From an uncultured Planctomycetaceae bacterium (lineage in GTDB: Bacteria > Planctomycetota > Planctomycetia > Pirellulales > Thermoguttaceae), in assembly GCA_946408825.1 (NCBI GenBank), contig CAMJTU010000009.1, positions 1 through 64,000 of the forward strand: a stretch of 64,000 bases of DNA, given 5' to 3'. Position 1 is the stretch's first letter; each line of letters begins with the position of its first letter. The notes under the pieces were generated by a model that did no database searches, was not told the origin of the DNA, and worked only from the letters and a program-made list of their open reading frames with translations. A program made the position numbers and the translations under genes. Of the stretch, positions 1 to 9,422 are shown piece after piece.

Positions 1-12
1 TACGGCGCCCCT

Positions 13-1014
13 ATGGAATATCCTGTCCCGATCAGCGTCGTCATGGCGACGTATAACACGCCGACGCCCTTTTTAAAAACGGCTGTAGAAAGCGTTTTGA
101 ATCAAACGTTTACCGCGTTCGAGTTTATTATTGTCGACGACGCGTCGACAAACGAATCGGTCGATTATTTAAAAGGGTTGACCGACGAACGTGTGAGGAT
201 CGTTCGGAACAGTTCGAATCTCGGAATAACAAAATCGCTTAATATCGGTCTAAGGGAAGCCAGAGGAAAATATATCGCGAGAATGGACGCCGACGATATT
301 TCCCTTCCGCAACGCTTTGAGAAACAATATCTTTTTATGGAGGCTAATCCCGACGCCATTATTTGCGGGTCGGAAATCGTGGACTTTTGCGACGAGTCTG
401 AAATAGTTCCTATCCTCGACGCAGGTAAATCACGCGCGTTAAAGGGCAAAATTTCGAAAGTCAAAAAAATCAAGGCTAAAGCGATAAAAACCTTGATGGA
501 AGATTATCGAATTAGGATGTTGTTTATATATCCGAGACCGTTTCATCCCACTATTTTTATCAATCACGAGAAGTTAGATAAACACAATCTTCGCTACGAC
601 GAAGAACTATATTACGCTCAAGATTACGGCCTTTATGCGGACGCGTGTCGTTTTGGATTGATATATGAACTGAAGGAAGTCCTCGTCTGCAAGCGTTATG
701 GCCCTTCTCAAATTTCGAGTAAGAATCGAGACGCTCAGTCTTCCTTTGATAAGGCGACGCAAAAAAAATTGCTCCTCAACTTGTTAGGAGAGGTAACGCA
801 AGAAGAACTCGATTTTCATTACTCTATGTCTTACTCTGAAAGAACGCTTTCTTTCGAAGTTGTCGCATGGTTAAATCGGCTGGTTGCCGCCAATAAGAAA
901 CGCCGTGTTTACAACCAAATAAGATTTAGAAAGTATGCGTTTCGCGTTATGCTCAAGTGTAATCGTAGGCTGTCGAGGGCGATTCGGCGCCGACTTTTTG
1001 GAAGGAAACGCTGA
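13..1014 (+). CDS. Family 2 glycosyltransferase
   Basis: A 333-residue GT-A fold glycosyltransferase that probably moves a sugar from a nucleotide-sugar donor during surface polysaccharide or glycoprotein synthesis. The N-terminus (residues 5-45) has the family 2 start PISVVMATYN and the IIVDDAST strand. The metal/donor-binding motif ARMDADD follows near residue 90, then LPQRFEKQ. The C-terminal 60 residues are very basic and contain no obvious membrane segment. The first 12 bases of the window are open in the same frame, so the true start could lie upstream, although the ATG at 13 gives a normal N-terminus for the family. Base composition is less GC-rich than the genes that follow, as is common for surface-polysaccharide genes. 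The donor and acceptor cannot be told from sequence. Confidence 0.85.
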   Translation: MEYPVPISVVMATYNTPTPFLKTAVESVLNQTFTAFEFIIVDDASTNESVDYLKGLTDERVRIVRNSSNLGITKSLNIGLREARGKYIARMDADDISLPQRFEKQYLFMEANPDAIICGSEIVDFCDESEIVPILDAGKSRALKGKISKVKKIKAKAIKTLMEDYRIRMLFIYPRPFHPTIFINHEKLDKHNLRYDEELYYAQDYGLYADACRFGLIYELKEVLVCKRYGPSQISSKNRDAQSSFDKATQKKLLLNLLGEVTQEELDFHYSMSYSERTLSFEVVAWLNRLVAANKKRRVYNQIRFRKYAFRVMLKCNRRLSRAIRRRLFGRKR

Positions 1015-1020
1015 GGAACG

Positions 1021-1059
1021 CGTTCGTCGCCGACGACTCTTTTGCGCCGACGACGAACG
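1021..1059. terminator. Possible bidirectional terminator hairpin between convergent genes
   Basis: CGTTCGTCG at 1021-1029 is perfectly complementary to CGACGAACG at 1051-1059, around a 21-nt loop. It sits in the 62-base gap between the convergent glycosyltransferase and alpha-galactosidase-like genes. A TTTT lies inside the loop and an A-run (1065-1070) follows, which would give a U-run for the minus-strand transcript. Confidence 0.35.
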
Positions 1060-1076
1060 ACGTGGAAAAAACTTTG

Positions 1077-3233
1077 CTATTTCTTTTTCTCAAATACGAG
1101 TTCAACGCTATAATCGCCGGAGGTTTCGGCGCCGAGCTTGACGGCGACGACTTTGCCCCCTTCCTCGTTTGTCGTTTCGACGCTTGCGGGGCTTGACGCG
1201 GCTTTGAACTCAAATCCCGCCGGCGCCGAGAATCGCGCGATCGTCGGGAAGCCGCCGACGAGGGTTAGCGTCGCTTTGAGCGTCGCCGTTTCGTCGTTCC
1301 ACTCGACGTCTTTCAGATCGACCGCGCCTTGAGTCACATGGCGATCGCTCGAGAGAAACTGCGGAACGCCGCGATTCTTATGGAGCGCGACGAGACGAAC
1401 GGCGCGTCCGGGGACGGTCGTCTTGAGTTCGTCCGTCACGGGGGCAAGGAGCGTGTTTGTCCAGAATTCGTAGGCGAGGTAGTCGCCCGGCTCCGCGCCG
1501 ATTTCTTCGAGCGTACAGCCGATTTCTTCCTCCTTGTCGCTCCAGTTGAAGAGCGCGACGACGTCCCAATCCGCAAAGGGACGCGAAATTTTGAGGTCCC
1601 AGACGGGCAGATTCGAGAAGTAAGGATAAAGCGCGCCGGGCCTGACGTCGCAGACGGGCAAGGTCTGTTGCAGGAGCTTCATCTGCTCAGGGGCGAGTTT
1701 TCCGAGGAAGTCGCCGAAAAACGTCTGTTGACCGGGAAGCGCGACGATCGTCGTCGTGACGCGCGCTTCTTCCGTCGGCAGATCGCGGACAAGGAGCGTG
1801 TCGGGGTCGGAGTAGAAGACGATGTTGTTGACGAATACCTGGTTGAGGGTTCGCCCCGCCTGCTGCATGACGTTTTCCCATTTGACGGGCTGATTTGGCG
1901 AGACGATATCGGCGCCGGTTCGCGCGGCGTCGGCGTATCGCGCCTCAGGACCGGTGAAATGTCCTTGGCAGGCGAGAAAGATTCGGTCGTCGCCGATTCC
2001 TTCGCGGAGCGCTTTGACGCAGCGTTCAAAGGGCGCCACGACGTTGGGATTCTTGAACGCGGCGCGAACTTCCGGGCGTTCAAAGAAATGGGCGCAGTAT
2101 CCCGGGCCGGAGCCGGACATGCCGTCAATTTTGAAGAACTCGAAGCCCCATTCGTGCGCGGCGACGTCGTGAATGTGACGGAGCCAATCGACGACCTCGT
2201 CGTTCGACGGATCGATCGTGTATTTTCCGTTCCACGTCTGCATCGGAGCGCCGTTTGCGTCGTGCAGGAACCAGTCTTTATGCGCGTTGTAGAATTCGTC
2301 GGAACCCGTTCCAAAGGGCGCCGTCCACAGTCCGGGCTTGAATCCCAGCGCGCGGATATCGTCCGCGAGCTTTTTCATCCCCTCCGGGAACTGCTTTTCG
2401 TTGACCTCTAGCCCGAGATTGTAGAAATTTGAGACGGGGAGCGCGTCTGAATTTCCCTGCCAGCTTTCGATCGACCAGATTTCGCAGCCGAAGGGCTGGA
2501 GAAATTTCTTTCCGATTCGCGCTTCCGCAAGGTTGTCTTCCGCCGTCGCCTTGTCGAAATAGACGTTCCACGACATCCAGCCGGTCGGCGCGCGCGGAAC
2601 GCGACTGCGATTGATCGGCGCGTAATAGGGGACCCAGCGTTTTTTGAAGTAGTCGCGGTCAAGTTCGACGACAAAGACCGATTCCGACGCTTCCTCGATT
2701 CGCCCCGAAGCCTCGACGAGATACTGCGACGGCGCGGGGACGTCTTTCGTCGTGATTCGAAGGTTCGCCGCGTCGAATCGAAGCGCAAGGTCTTCTTCCG
2801 GCGCGAAGAGCGAGTCGTTGAGCGTCGAATCCGCGTCGCCGGACGCGAACGAAAGAACGCGCTCGTTCGTATTCGGCCTCGTACGGCACGGGAACGATTC
2901 GTCGCGGAACGTTATGTTTCCCTTAAAAGAGAGCGTTCCATGGTAGAACTGGCGCGTCCGATGATAGACGAGCGCCTCGAGCCGATCCCCCTGCTCGTTA
3001 AAGACAAGATAACCCTGCGCGTTTCCCTTGGGATCGAGGAGCGCGAGCCTGGTCGCGACGGCGTCGTGAGGAACGCCGATTCGCCAAGGCTGGCCCTCGA
3101 CTTCAAACGCCAACGTTCCGACAATCCGAACGTTGGCGTTTGCGTTAGAAAGTTCGAGTGTTTGCGCGTCTTCGTTGAACTGCGCGGTCCATGCGCCGAG
3201 CGCGAGGACAAACGTCGCGACGATCGGGTGCAT
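1077..3233 (-). CDS. Secreted clan D (GH36/GH27-like) alpha-galactosidase family protein
   Basis: Probably a secreted alpha-galactosidase or related retaining glycosidase acting on alpha-linked galactosides. The 718-residue protein has a short signal-like N-terminus ending near ALGAWTA. A beta-rich N-terminal domain (about 20-210) precedes a TIM barrel that opens with GWMSWNVYFD at 218-227, the clan D signature. The nucleophile is expected at Asp370 in FFKIDG. Asp442 in ARTGADI is the best acid/base candidate, because it matches the R-x-x-x-D segment of these families. A C-terminal beta domain follows, typical of melibiases. The family is inferred from these motifs; GH36 against GH27 is not settled. 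The gene converges with the glycosyltransferase and lies 59 bp downstream of the AAA ATPase gene on the same strand. Confidence 0.75.
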   Translation of the reverse strand: MHPIVATFVLALGAWTAQFNEDAQTLELSNANANVRIVGTLAFEVEGQPWRIGVPHDAVATRLALLDPKGNAQGYLVFNEQGDRLEALVYHRTRQFYHGTLSFKGNITFRDESFPCRTRPNTNERVLSFASGDADSTLNDSLFAPEEDLALRFDAANLRITTKDVPAPSQYLVEASGRIEEASESVFVVELDRDYFKKRWVPYYAPINRSRVPRAPTGWMSWNVYFDKATAEDNLAEARIGKKFLQPFGCEIWSIESWQGNSDALPVSNFYNLGLEVNEKQFPEGMKKLADDIRALGFKPGLWTAPFGTGSDEFYNAHKDWFLHDANGAPMQTWNGKYTIDPSNDEVVDWLRHIHDVAAHEWGFEFFKIDGMSGSGPGYCAHFFERPEVRAAFKNPNVVAPFERCVKALREGIGDDRIFLACQGHFTGPEARYADAARTGADIVSPNQPVKWENVMQQAGRTLNQVFVNNIVFYSDPDTLLVRDLPTEEARVTTTIVALPGQQTFFGDFLGKLAPEQMKLLQQTLPVCDVRPGALYPYFSNLPVWDLKISRPFADWDVVALFNWSDKEEEIGCTLEEIGAEPGDYLAYEFWTNTLLAPVTDELKTTVPGRAVRLVALHKNRGVPQFLSSDRHVTQGAVDLKDVEWNDETATLKATLTLVGGFPTIARFSAPAGFEFKAASSPASVETTNEEGGKVVAVKLGAETSGDYSVELVFEKKK

Positions 3234-3292
3234 ACTAAGTCTCCTCTATGGCGACGCGAACGTTCGCGCGCCCAGAGGGGAGCGACGTCGCG

Positions 3293-5302
3293 TCAGTTAG
3301 ACGTTCTCGAGCCGGGAAACGCGTCCGGACTCGTCGGCGGGTCGCCCGCGTCAGGATTGCGAACGGCGCGCAACTGCAAATGTATCTTACGGATGCGGCG
3401 AATCAAATTCGCCTCTTCTTCAATTTCTTGCTCCAAAAGCTTCAGCTCGTTGAGGTACTGTTCGCTTGCGGGGAAGTCGCTCGCGGAGCGATAGCAGGAG
3501 GAGACGATCTGACGGTACGCGCGCTCTTCGAGGGAACGCCGTTCGTCGTCGTCTTGCGCGGAATTGGGGCGGTTGGCGTCCAAGCCGGGGACGTCGGCGC
3601 CGAATTCGTCGTAATCCGCCGCGATTCGAGACGCGTCGCTCGGCATGAAGCCGTTCGCCTTGCGGAACGCTTCGGAGCCGTCGTCGTCGCCGTCGATGGG
3701 GACGCGCGTCACGCTTTTCCGGGATCGATACGTCGGCGGATACGCAGAGTCCATCGTGAGCGCCTCGTCGAAGGAACCGCCCTCGTCCCACAACGACGGA
3801 AGCCGTTTATGCGCGACGTTGGAGCCGTCGGGACGGACAAACGTCGCGTCCGCCGACCCCGCGACAGGACGCGGGAACGTTCCCTTGTAAGACTGCCCGT
3901 CTTCCGTGACGAGTTCGAAGTTCATCGGATCGGGCGTTTTCGGGCGTTGTTCGGGCTCTTTCGGACGCTGTTCCGGCGCCTTAGCGGCGTCTTGGGCGTC
4001 GAGTTTCGCGAGGAGCCGCGCTTCGAGGGACGCGTCGATATCTTGCGGAGCGGAAGACTCTTCCAATTCCTCCTGCGCGTCTAGGGCGTCGTCGGGCGCG
4101 TCGTTCTTGTCGAGATCGTCGGTCTTTCCGTCCCAAAACGCTTTCGCGGCGCGTCGGCGTTCGTCAGAGAGCGCTTCGGCGTCGACGTCGGAAGCGCCGC
4201 CTTCGGTCGAGATCGTGGGGACGACCTCGCCGTTATGCGCGAGCGAGAAGGACGAATCGGCAGTCTGCGCGTCCGCGTTCGCGACGACCGTCGTCGTCGC
4301 GCGTTCCGCGTCGGGACGGTCGTTCGCAGTCGGTTTCTCGACGGATTCCGACGTCTCCGACGCCTTGACGCTTTCATCATATCCGGCCGGCTCGTCGTCG
4401 TCAAGTTCGCCGAATTCCACGACGTCGTCTTGGGGCGCGTCCGAGACGGTCGCCGTTTCTTCCGCGAGGTTTTGGAGATCGCGCCACGCGGCTTTAACGC
4501 CGTTTTCGTCAACTTCGACGGCGCGCGGCTTTTTGTCTTTCGAATCGTCTGTCAAGGACGCGTTTTCGGTCGCAAAAAAGAGCGCGCGATCGCACAGTTG
4601 GACGACGACGCGCGGCGACCCGTCGGAAAGGTCGGCGACCGCTTTTTTCGCGTCGCGCGTGAATTTCGCGTTCGCGCCGGCGCGTTTGAGTTCGCTCGTA
4701 ATGAAACGTTCCGTTTCGTCGCGCGTGAAAACGTCGAGCCATTCCCTGATGACGACGCGCTGCGCGAAGGGATAGAGTTGCGGAAGATTGAGCCGTTCTT
4801 CGAGCGTCGACGTTCCGAAGAGAGCGACGGCGAGCTGCGCGGGGGATTCCGAACGGTCGACGAGCATTCGCAGCTCGTCGAAAACGCGGGGCGTGAGATT
4901 CTGCGCGTCGTCGATGAGGACAATTCTGCGCTTCTGCGGGGCGTGTTCAAGATAATCAAGCGTCATGAGACGCAGTTCCGTTTCGTCGACGCCGACGAAA
5001 GTCTGGGATTGGCGGAACCCGAAGAGCAACTGCTGAAAAAACGCCTTGACGGTGAATTTTCGCGACGCCGTGACGATCGACACGAGATCGTCGTCTCCGA
5101 AGTTCGACGCGACTACGCGCGCCAACAACGTCTTGCCGACCCCCGTTTCTCCAACGACGAGCGCGACCCCCTCGCCTCGTTTAAGACATCGCGTTACGTC
5201 GCGCCGCGCCTTCTCGACGATCGAAGCGGGAAAATAAACGCGAGCGTCTGGCGTCGACAGGAACGGTCTCTGAATATCCTTGTTTTCGCGAAATTCCGCC
5301 AT
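3293..5302 (-). CDS. ExeA/GspA-like AAA ATPase with long acidic C-terminal tail
   Basis: A 669-residue protein whose first 260 residues form an ExeA-type AAA ATPase. Walker A is GETGVGKT (51-58) and Walker B is IVLIDDAQ (127-134). A sensor region ALFGTSTLEERL follows, and then a C-terminal lid ending near SPRVVVQLCDRAL. ExeA/GspA proteins use ATP to help assemble secretin or act as transposition-type ATPases. Here the remaining 400 residues are acidic, low in complexity and rich in Asp, Glu, Ala and Ser, with no recognisable peptidoglycan-binding domain. The last 60 residues (LNELKLLEQEIEEEANLIRRIRKIHLQL) look like a coiled coil. The ATG at 5302 is preceded by a purine-rich stretch. The assignment to the AAA family is secure; a role in secretion is only a family inference. 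Confidence 0.75.
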   Translation of the reverse strand: MAEFRENKDIQRPFLSTPDARVYFPASIVEKARRDVTRCLKRGEGVALVVGETGVGKTLLARVVASNFGDDDLVSIVTASRKFTVKAFFQQLLFGFRQSQTFVGVDETELRLMTLDYLEHAPQKRRIVLIDDAQNLTPRVFDELRMLVDRSESPAQLAVALFGTSTLEERLNLPQLYPFAQRVVIREWLDVFTRDETERFITSELKRAGANAKFTRDAKKAVADLSDGSPRVVVQLCDRALFFATENASLTDDSKDKKPRAVEVDENGVKAAWRDLQNLAEETATVSDAPQDDVVEFGELDDDEPAGYDESVKASETSESVEKPTANDRPDAERATTTVVANADAQTADSSFSLAHNGEVVPTISTEGGASDVDAEALSDERRRAAKAFWDGKTDDLDKNDAPDDALDAQEELEESSAPQDIDASLEARLLAKLDAQDAAKAPEQRPKEPEQRPKTPDPMNFELVTEDGQSYKGTFPRPVAGSADATFVRPDGSNVAHKRLPSLWDEGGSFDEALTMDSAYPPTYRSRKSVTRVPIDGDDDGSEAFRKANGFMPSDASRIAADYDEFGADVPGLDANRPNSAQDDDERRSLEERAYRQIVSSCYRSASDFPASEQYLNELKLLEQEIEEEANLIRRIRKIHLQLRAVRNPDAGDPPTSPDAFPGSRTSN

Positions 5303-5458
5303 GATGCAATCCTTTACGCTCCGCCCCTTCGGAGGCGGGTAACAATTCGCGCATGTTCGCGCCGGTCTTACTTCTTCGCCGACAGGAACAATCCATGTCC
5401 CTCTCTTCGGCGATCGCCGTTTAGATATTTAACAAATCTGGAAAAACTGTTGTAATTG

Positions 5459-7537
5459 TTAAAAACTGACCTCTCCGTCCTGCTGGGATTCCCAGAGTCT
5501 GAAGACGAGCAACGACCATAGTCGCGCCGCATGGTCGAACTGACGTTCTTCGTGTTCCTTAACGAGCCTTTCGACGTAGGCGCGGTTAAAATACGGCGCC
5601 TGGCGCGTCGATTTGTCGAAAAGTATCTCCTTAAGCGTCCCGTTAAGCTCCCCTCGAAACCACGAGTCCAGAGGAACGCCGAAGCCTGTCTTTGGACGCG
5701 CGTCGATTTCGTCGGGGAGCAGGTCGCGGCACGCTTCGCGCAGGATATATTTTCCAACGCGTCCTTTGAGTTTGTATTTGAGCGGAATCTGGAGCGCGAG
5801 TTCGACGACGTTCGGATCGAGCAACGGCGCCCTCGTCTCCAGGGAATTGCTCATCGACGCGATATCGACTTTCGTCAAAATATCGCACGGAAGGTACGTG
5901 AGGACGTCGGCGAAGCTAATCGCGGTCGTGACGTCGCGCTTAGCGAACTGCGCGTAGGCGTCGTTCAAAAAGTCGACGACGTCGAGTTCGTCCGCCGACG
6001 GACGACGAAACGCCGCCGCGTCCGGTTCGAATTCGCGGCATGCCGACCAGTATTCGTCGCTCAGCAGTTCGGTCGTTCGCGAACGGTTAAAAATCGCGAT
6101 CCACTGCAGGTACTGCTCGACGACGTCCATCCCGACGGTTTCGAGGAACCGCTTGGCGCGTCGCAGCGGCGACCGTTGACGCACGGAGTTCGGGATCGCG
6201 GCGCGAACAGGACCGGCGAGGAGTTTCTTGAGCCAGCCGGGAATCGCGTCAAGCGCGAGGGAGAGCTTGGCCGCCTTATATCGATCGTAGCCGCAGAAGA
6301 ATTCGTCGCCGCCGTCGCCCCCGAGCGCGACCGTGACTTCACGGCGCGTCGTTTGACACAAGTACCACGTCGGGATCGCGGAACTGTCGGCGAACGGCTC
6401 GTCATACTGATAAACCAGCTCGGGGAGCAGTTCCTTCGCCTGCGGTTCGACGAAAAATTCCGTGTGTTCCGTCCCGAAACGCTCCGCCGTGCGGCGCGCA
6501 AAGGGCGTTTCGTCATACTCCTTCTGAGCGAAACCGATTGAAAAAGTTCGAATCTTCTCCGACGAAAAATTCCGCATCAGCCCGGCGACGATCGTGGAGT
6601 CGATTCCGCCGGAGAGGAACGCGCCGAAGGGCGTGTCGCACCGCATTCTCAGACGGACGGCGTCTTCAAGTCGACGGCGAAGTTCGCGGCGCGCTTCGTC
6701 GAAGGACGCGCGCGAAAGGTTGGGAACGCCCCCAGACGACGTCGCGGCGGCGCCTAGAACGCCCGAGGCGCGCAGTTTCGCCGCTTCGTCGGAGGAGAGT
6801 CCGACTCTGTCGTCGAAATTCGCGAGTTCTTCGACGCGCCAATATCGTTCGACGATCGGCTCTTCCCCTTCGCGCCACAGCATGTAGCTCGCCGGCGGCA
6901 ACTTCGAAACGCCGCGATAAATCGTTCGCGGATGCGGGACATACTGATACGTCAGGTATTGACGCAGCGCGACAAGGTCGACTTCGCGCGGAACGTTCGG
7001 GAATTTTCGGAGCGATTTCAGTTCGCTCGCGAAAAGGAGACGATTCGCTTCGAGGCGGTAAACGAGCGGTTTCTTGCCGACGCGGTCGCGCGCGAGGAGG
7101 AGCCTTTGGCGCGGTTCGTCCCAGATCGCGAACGCGAACATTCCGTTGAATTTGGCGAGGCACTCGAGTCCGTACTCTTCGTACGCCTGCAGGAGAACCT
7201 CGACGTCGGTCTCCGTGCGGAAGACGCGCCCGCGGCTCCGAAGTTCCTCGCGCAACTCGACGTAGTTGTAAATCTCGCCGTTAAAGGTCAGCCAGATCGT
7301 CTGATCCGCGTTGACGAACGGTTGACGACCCGCGCTCGAAAGGTCGATAATCGCGAGACGCCGATGACCGAAAGCGACGCCTTTTTCCTCTAGGGGAACG
7401 CCTTTCGTCAACGGTCGACGGAAGGTTCCTCTGTCGTCGGGACCGCGTCGACGAAGCGCGTCCGTCGCGCTGTCGAGCGTCTCTTGATCGACTGCATAGC
7501 TTCCTTTCGTCCAGACGGCGCCGCAAATTCCGCACAT
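5459..7537 (-). CDS. asnB: Glutamine-hydrolysing asparagine synthetase
   Basis: Converts aspartate, glutamine and ATP to asparagine, or makes an analogous amide in a polysaccharide pathway. The start at 7537 is chosen because processing leaves Cys2 of MCGICGAVW as the N-terminal nucleophile of the glutaminase domain; the open frame runs 83 codons further upstream but that part is not conserved in character. The Ntn glutaminase domain occupies about 2-215 (GHRRLAIIDL, FNGEIYNY). The ATP-pyrophosphatase domain carries the PP-loop SGGIDS at 309-314. At 692 residues it is longer than E. coli AsnB (about 550); an Ala/Ser-rich insert at 240-280 explains part of this. AsnB-like proteins of this length are often found in exopolysaccharide clusters, which fits the nearby glycosyltransferase. 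Confidence 0.88.
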   Translation of the reverse strand: MCGICGAVWTKGSYAVDQETLDSATDALRRRGPDDRGTFRRPLTKGVPLEEKGVAFGHRRLAIIDLSSAGRQPFVNADQTIWLTFNGEIYNYVELREELRSRGRVFRTETDVEVLLQAYEEYGLECLAKFNGMFAFAIWDEPRQRLLLARDRVGKKPLVYRLEANRLLFASELKSLRKFPNVPREVDLVALRQYLTYQYVPHPRTIYRGVSKLPPASYMLWREGEEPIVERYWRVEELANFDDRVGLSSDEAAKLRASGVLGAAATSSGGVPNLSRASFDEARRELRRRLEDAVRLRMRCDTPFGAFLSGGIDSTIVAGLMRNFSSEKIRTFSIGFAQKEYDETPFARRTAERFGTEHTEFFVEPQAKELLPELVYQYDEPFADSSAIPTWYLCQTTRREVTVALGGDGGDEFFCGYDRYKAAKLSLALDAIPGWLKKLLAGPVRAAIPNSVRQRSPLRRAKRFLETVGMDVVEQYLQWIAIFNRSRTTELLSDEYWSACREFEPDAAAFRRPSADELDVVDFLNDAYAQFAKRDVTTAISFADVLTYLPCDILTKVDIASMSNSLETRAPLLDPNVVELALQIPLKYKLKGRVGKYILREACRDLLPDEIDARPKTGFGVPLDSWFRGELNGTLKEILFDKSTRQAPYFNRAYVERLVKEHEERQFDHAARLWSLLVFRLWESQQDGEVSF

Positions 7538-7967
7538 GGGGTTCTTCTTTCTTCTACGTTGACCTCGTCGAAGTCGCGTCGAAACGCAGACGCGACTGTA
7601 GGCTATCGTAGCGCCTGGAGCCGATTTCGTCGCCCCTCTATACTTATTAGTAGAGAAAAATGGCTTTTTTCTTTCACTAAAAACGCGTAATTTCCAAAAA
7701 AAACGCAAAACAGTTAAAAATAACGCGCTGTAACGACGATTGGTTGTTAAATTAAATAAAATAAACAGGATAGAGGCAGTCTTCAATATTGGATAAGCGC
7801 TTGAAAAACGGACTGTCCCAAGGTATTATTGCTTAAGTGGAAACGCGCGGGCCGTCGTGCCTGCGGCTGATTCGATTTCATGGAACAGGGGGCGCTTTTT
7901 GTCGTCAAAGATAAGGGCGGTTGACTTTTGGCGGTTTGTCGGGACTCCTCTTGCGGATGGTTGGAAT
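7538..7967. other. Intergenic region between divergent asnB and DUF1570 genes
   Basis: 430 bases with no supported gene. A stretch from about 7630 to 7780 is A+T-rich and probably holds promoters for both directions. I could not place a convincing -35/-10 pair. Open frames here only extend the flanking genes upstream and lack ribosome binding sites. Confidence 0.5.
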
Positions 7968-9389
7968 ATGAAGAAACACACGTTCATTTTCGGCGGAACG
8001 GCGCTTCTGACGGCGCTTCTGGGGGCGAGCGCTTTCGGCGCGTTCGTTTCGTCCTCTTACGGCGACGACGCGATTTTGGCGCCTCCGTCGCAACGCGAGA
8101 ATTCTGACGTCGGCGCGGCTGAACCGGAGGAAGTCGGGGACGCGACGCCGTCCGCCTCGACGACCGTTAAGCGAGAGAAGGAGCCGACGACGATTTCGGG
8201 ACGCGTTCTCGTCAAACTCAACAAGCCGATTGCGCTGACTCACGAGCCGACGAAGTTCGAGTCCGTCTTCGAACCTGAAAAGCCGGAGCAGGGCGGGGCG
8301 CCCATGCCCGCGGCGAACGGCGTCGAACGGACGTCGGAACTTGTCGGTCGGGAAATCGCCGATTTCCGCGTTCGCGCAGGGAACGGCAAGTATATGCTCG
8401 AAGACGAATTCGGCGAGATTCGTATTCTTCCGCAATCGAACGTCGCGTCGATCGAGCCCGCGCCCGACGTCACGGCTAAAGAACTTCGTCAACGTTATGA
8501 AAGACGGCTCCTCGACGAATTTGGCGCAGGTTTCAACGTCAAGTCGACGGAGCATTTCGTTTTCGTTTCCGACGCGTCGGAAAGTTATGTCGACTGGTGC
8601 GGGCGTCTTTTCGAGAGTCTTGAGGAAGGATTCCGCCTGTATGCTCGGCGCAACGGACTTGAACTAACGGATCGCGGCGAGCCGCTGATCGTCGTGATTT
8701 TTGCGCGTCAGACGGAGTTTATTCGTTACGCGGCGGTCGAGACGGGCGCGCCCGACAAACTCGCGGCGTATTACAACATGCAAACGAACCGCGTCGCGCT
8801 TTACGATCTTTCGAACGTCGAAGGCTCGGGCGTTTCGACGCAGACGCGCCGCCGCCGATCGACGCTCGTAGAGACGCGTGAGATTCTTTCGCGACCGAAC
8901 GCGGCGTTCAACGTCGCGACGGTCGTGCACGAAGCGACGCACCAAATTGCGTTCAATCGCGGGGTATTTCTTCGCACAGGGCCGGTCGCGCTCTGGACTG
9001 CGGAAGGACTGTCGTTGGTCTTTGAAACGCCTAACGGCCACGCGACGCAGGGCGGCTGGGGGTTCCGCGGCTCCTTCCCGAAAAACACGCGAATGATTAA
9101 CCTCTTCCGCGAGAAGATCGATTCGATGGAGGATCCTTTCCGAACGATCGTCGCGCAGGAGAAATTCTATCAGAATCTCGAAGGGTCCTACGCCGCGTCG
9201 TGGGCGCTCTTCTACTACCTCTATAAGAAGAATCCGGCCGCGCTCTCGAAATACATGCGGCATATCGCCGAAAAAAGCCCCTGCACCGTCTATCCCGCGC
9301 AGGAGCGATTGAAAGATTTTGAGGAATTTTTCGGCGACGACTGGGAGAAACTCGACTCCGCCGTAAAACGTTACGTCAAACGTCTGTGA
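7968..9389 (+). CDS. DUF1570-type secreted protein with HExxH motif (copy 1 of 3)
   Basis: A 473-residue exported protein of the planctomycete DUF1570 type; function unknown. The start at 7968 gives MKKHTFIFGG followed by a hydrophobic segment, a normal signal peptide; the frame is open 37 codons further upstream. A disordered region rich in Pro, Glu and Ala (about 30-150) precedes the conserved domain. That domain contains FVFVSDASESYVDW, then HEATHQ with His321 and His325, then WTAEGLSLVFE, and finally SWALFYYLYKKNP. HExxH plus a downstream Glu is the layout of gluzincin metallopeptidases, so a zinc peptidase activity is plausible but not shown for the family. It is the first of three related genes on the same strand, with only 33 bp to the next. 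Confidence 0.75.
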   Translation: MKKHTFIFGGTALLTALLGASAFGAFVSSSYGDDAILAPPSQRENSDVGAAEPEEVGDATPSASTTVKREKEPTTISGRVLVKLNKPIALTHEPTKFESVFEPEKPEQGGAPMPAANGVERTSELVGREIADFRVRAGNGKYMLEDEFGEIRILPQSNVASIEPAPDVTAKELRQRYERRLLDEFGAGFNVKSTEHFVFVSDASESYVDWCGRLFESLEEGFRLYARRNGLELTDRGEPLIVVIFARQTEFIRYAAVETGAPDKLAAYYNMQTNRVALYDLSNVEGSGVSTQTRRRRSTLVETREILSRPNAAFNVATVVHEATHQIAFNRGVFLRTGPVALWTAEGLSLVFETPNGHATQGGWGFRGSFPKNTRMINLFREKIDSMEDPFRTIVAQEKFYQNLEGSYAASWALFYYLYKKNPAALSKYMRHIAEKSPCTVYPAQERLKDFEEFFGDDWEKLDSAVKRYVKRL

Positions 9390-9422
9390 TCTCGTAAAAT
9401 ATCAGCGTTAAAGGGAGACGAC

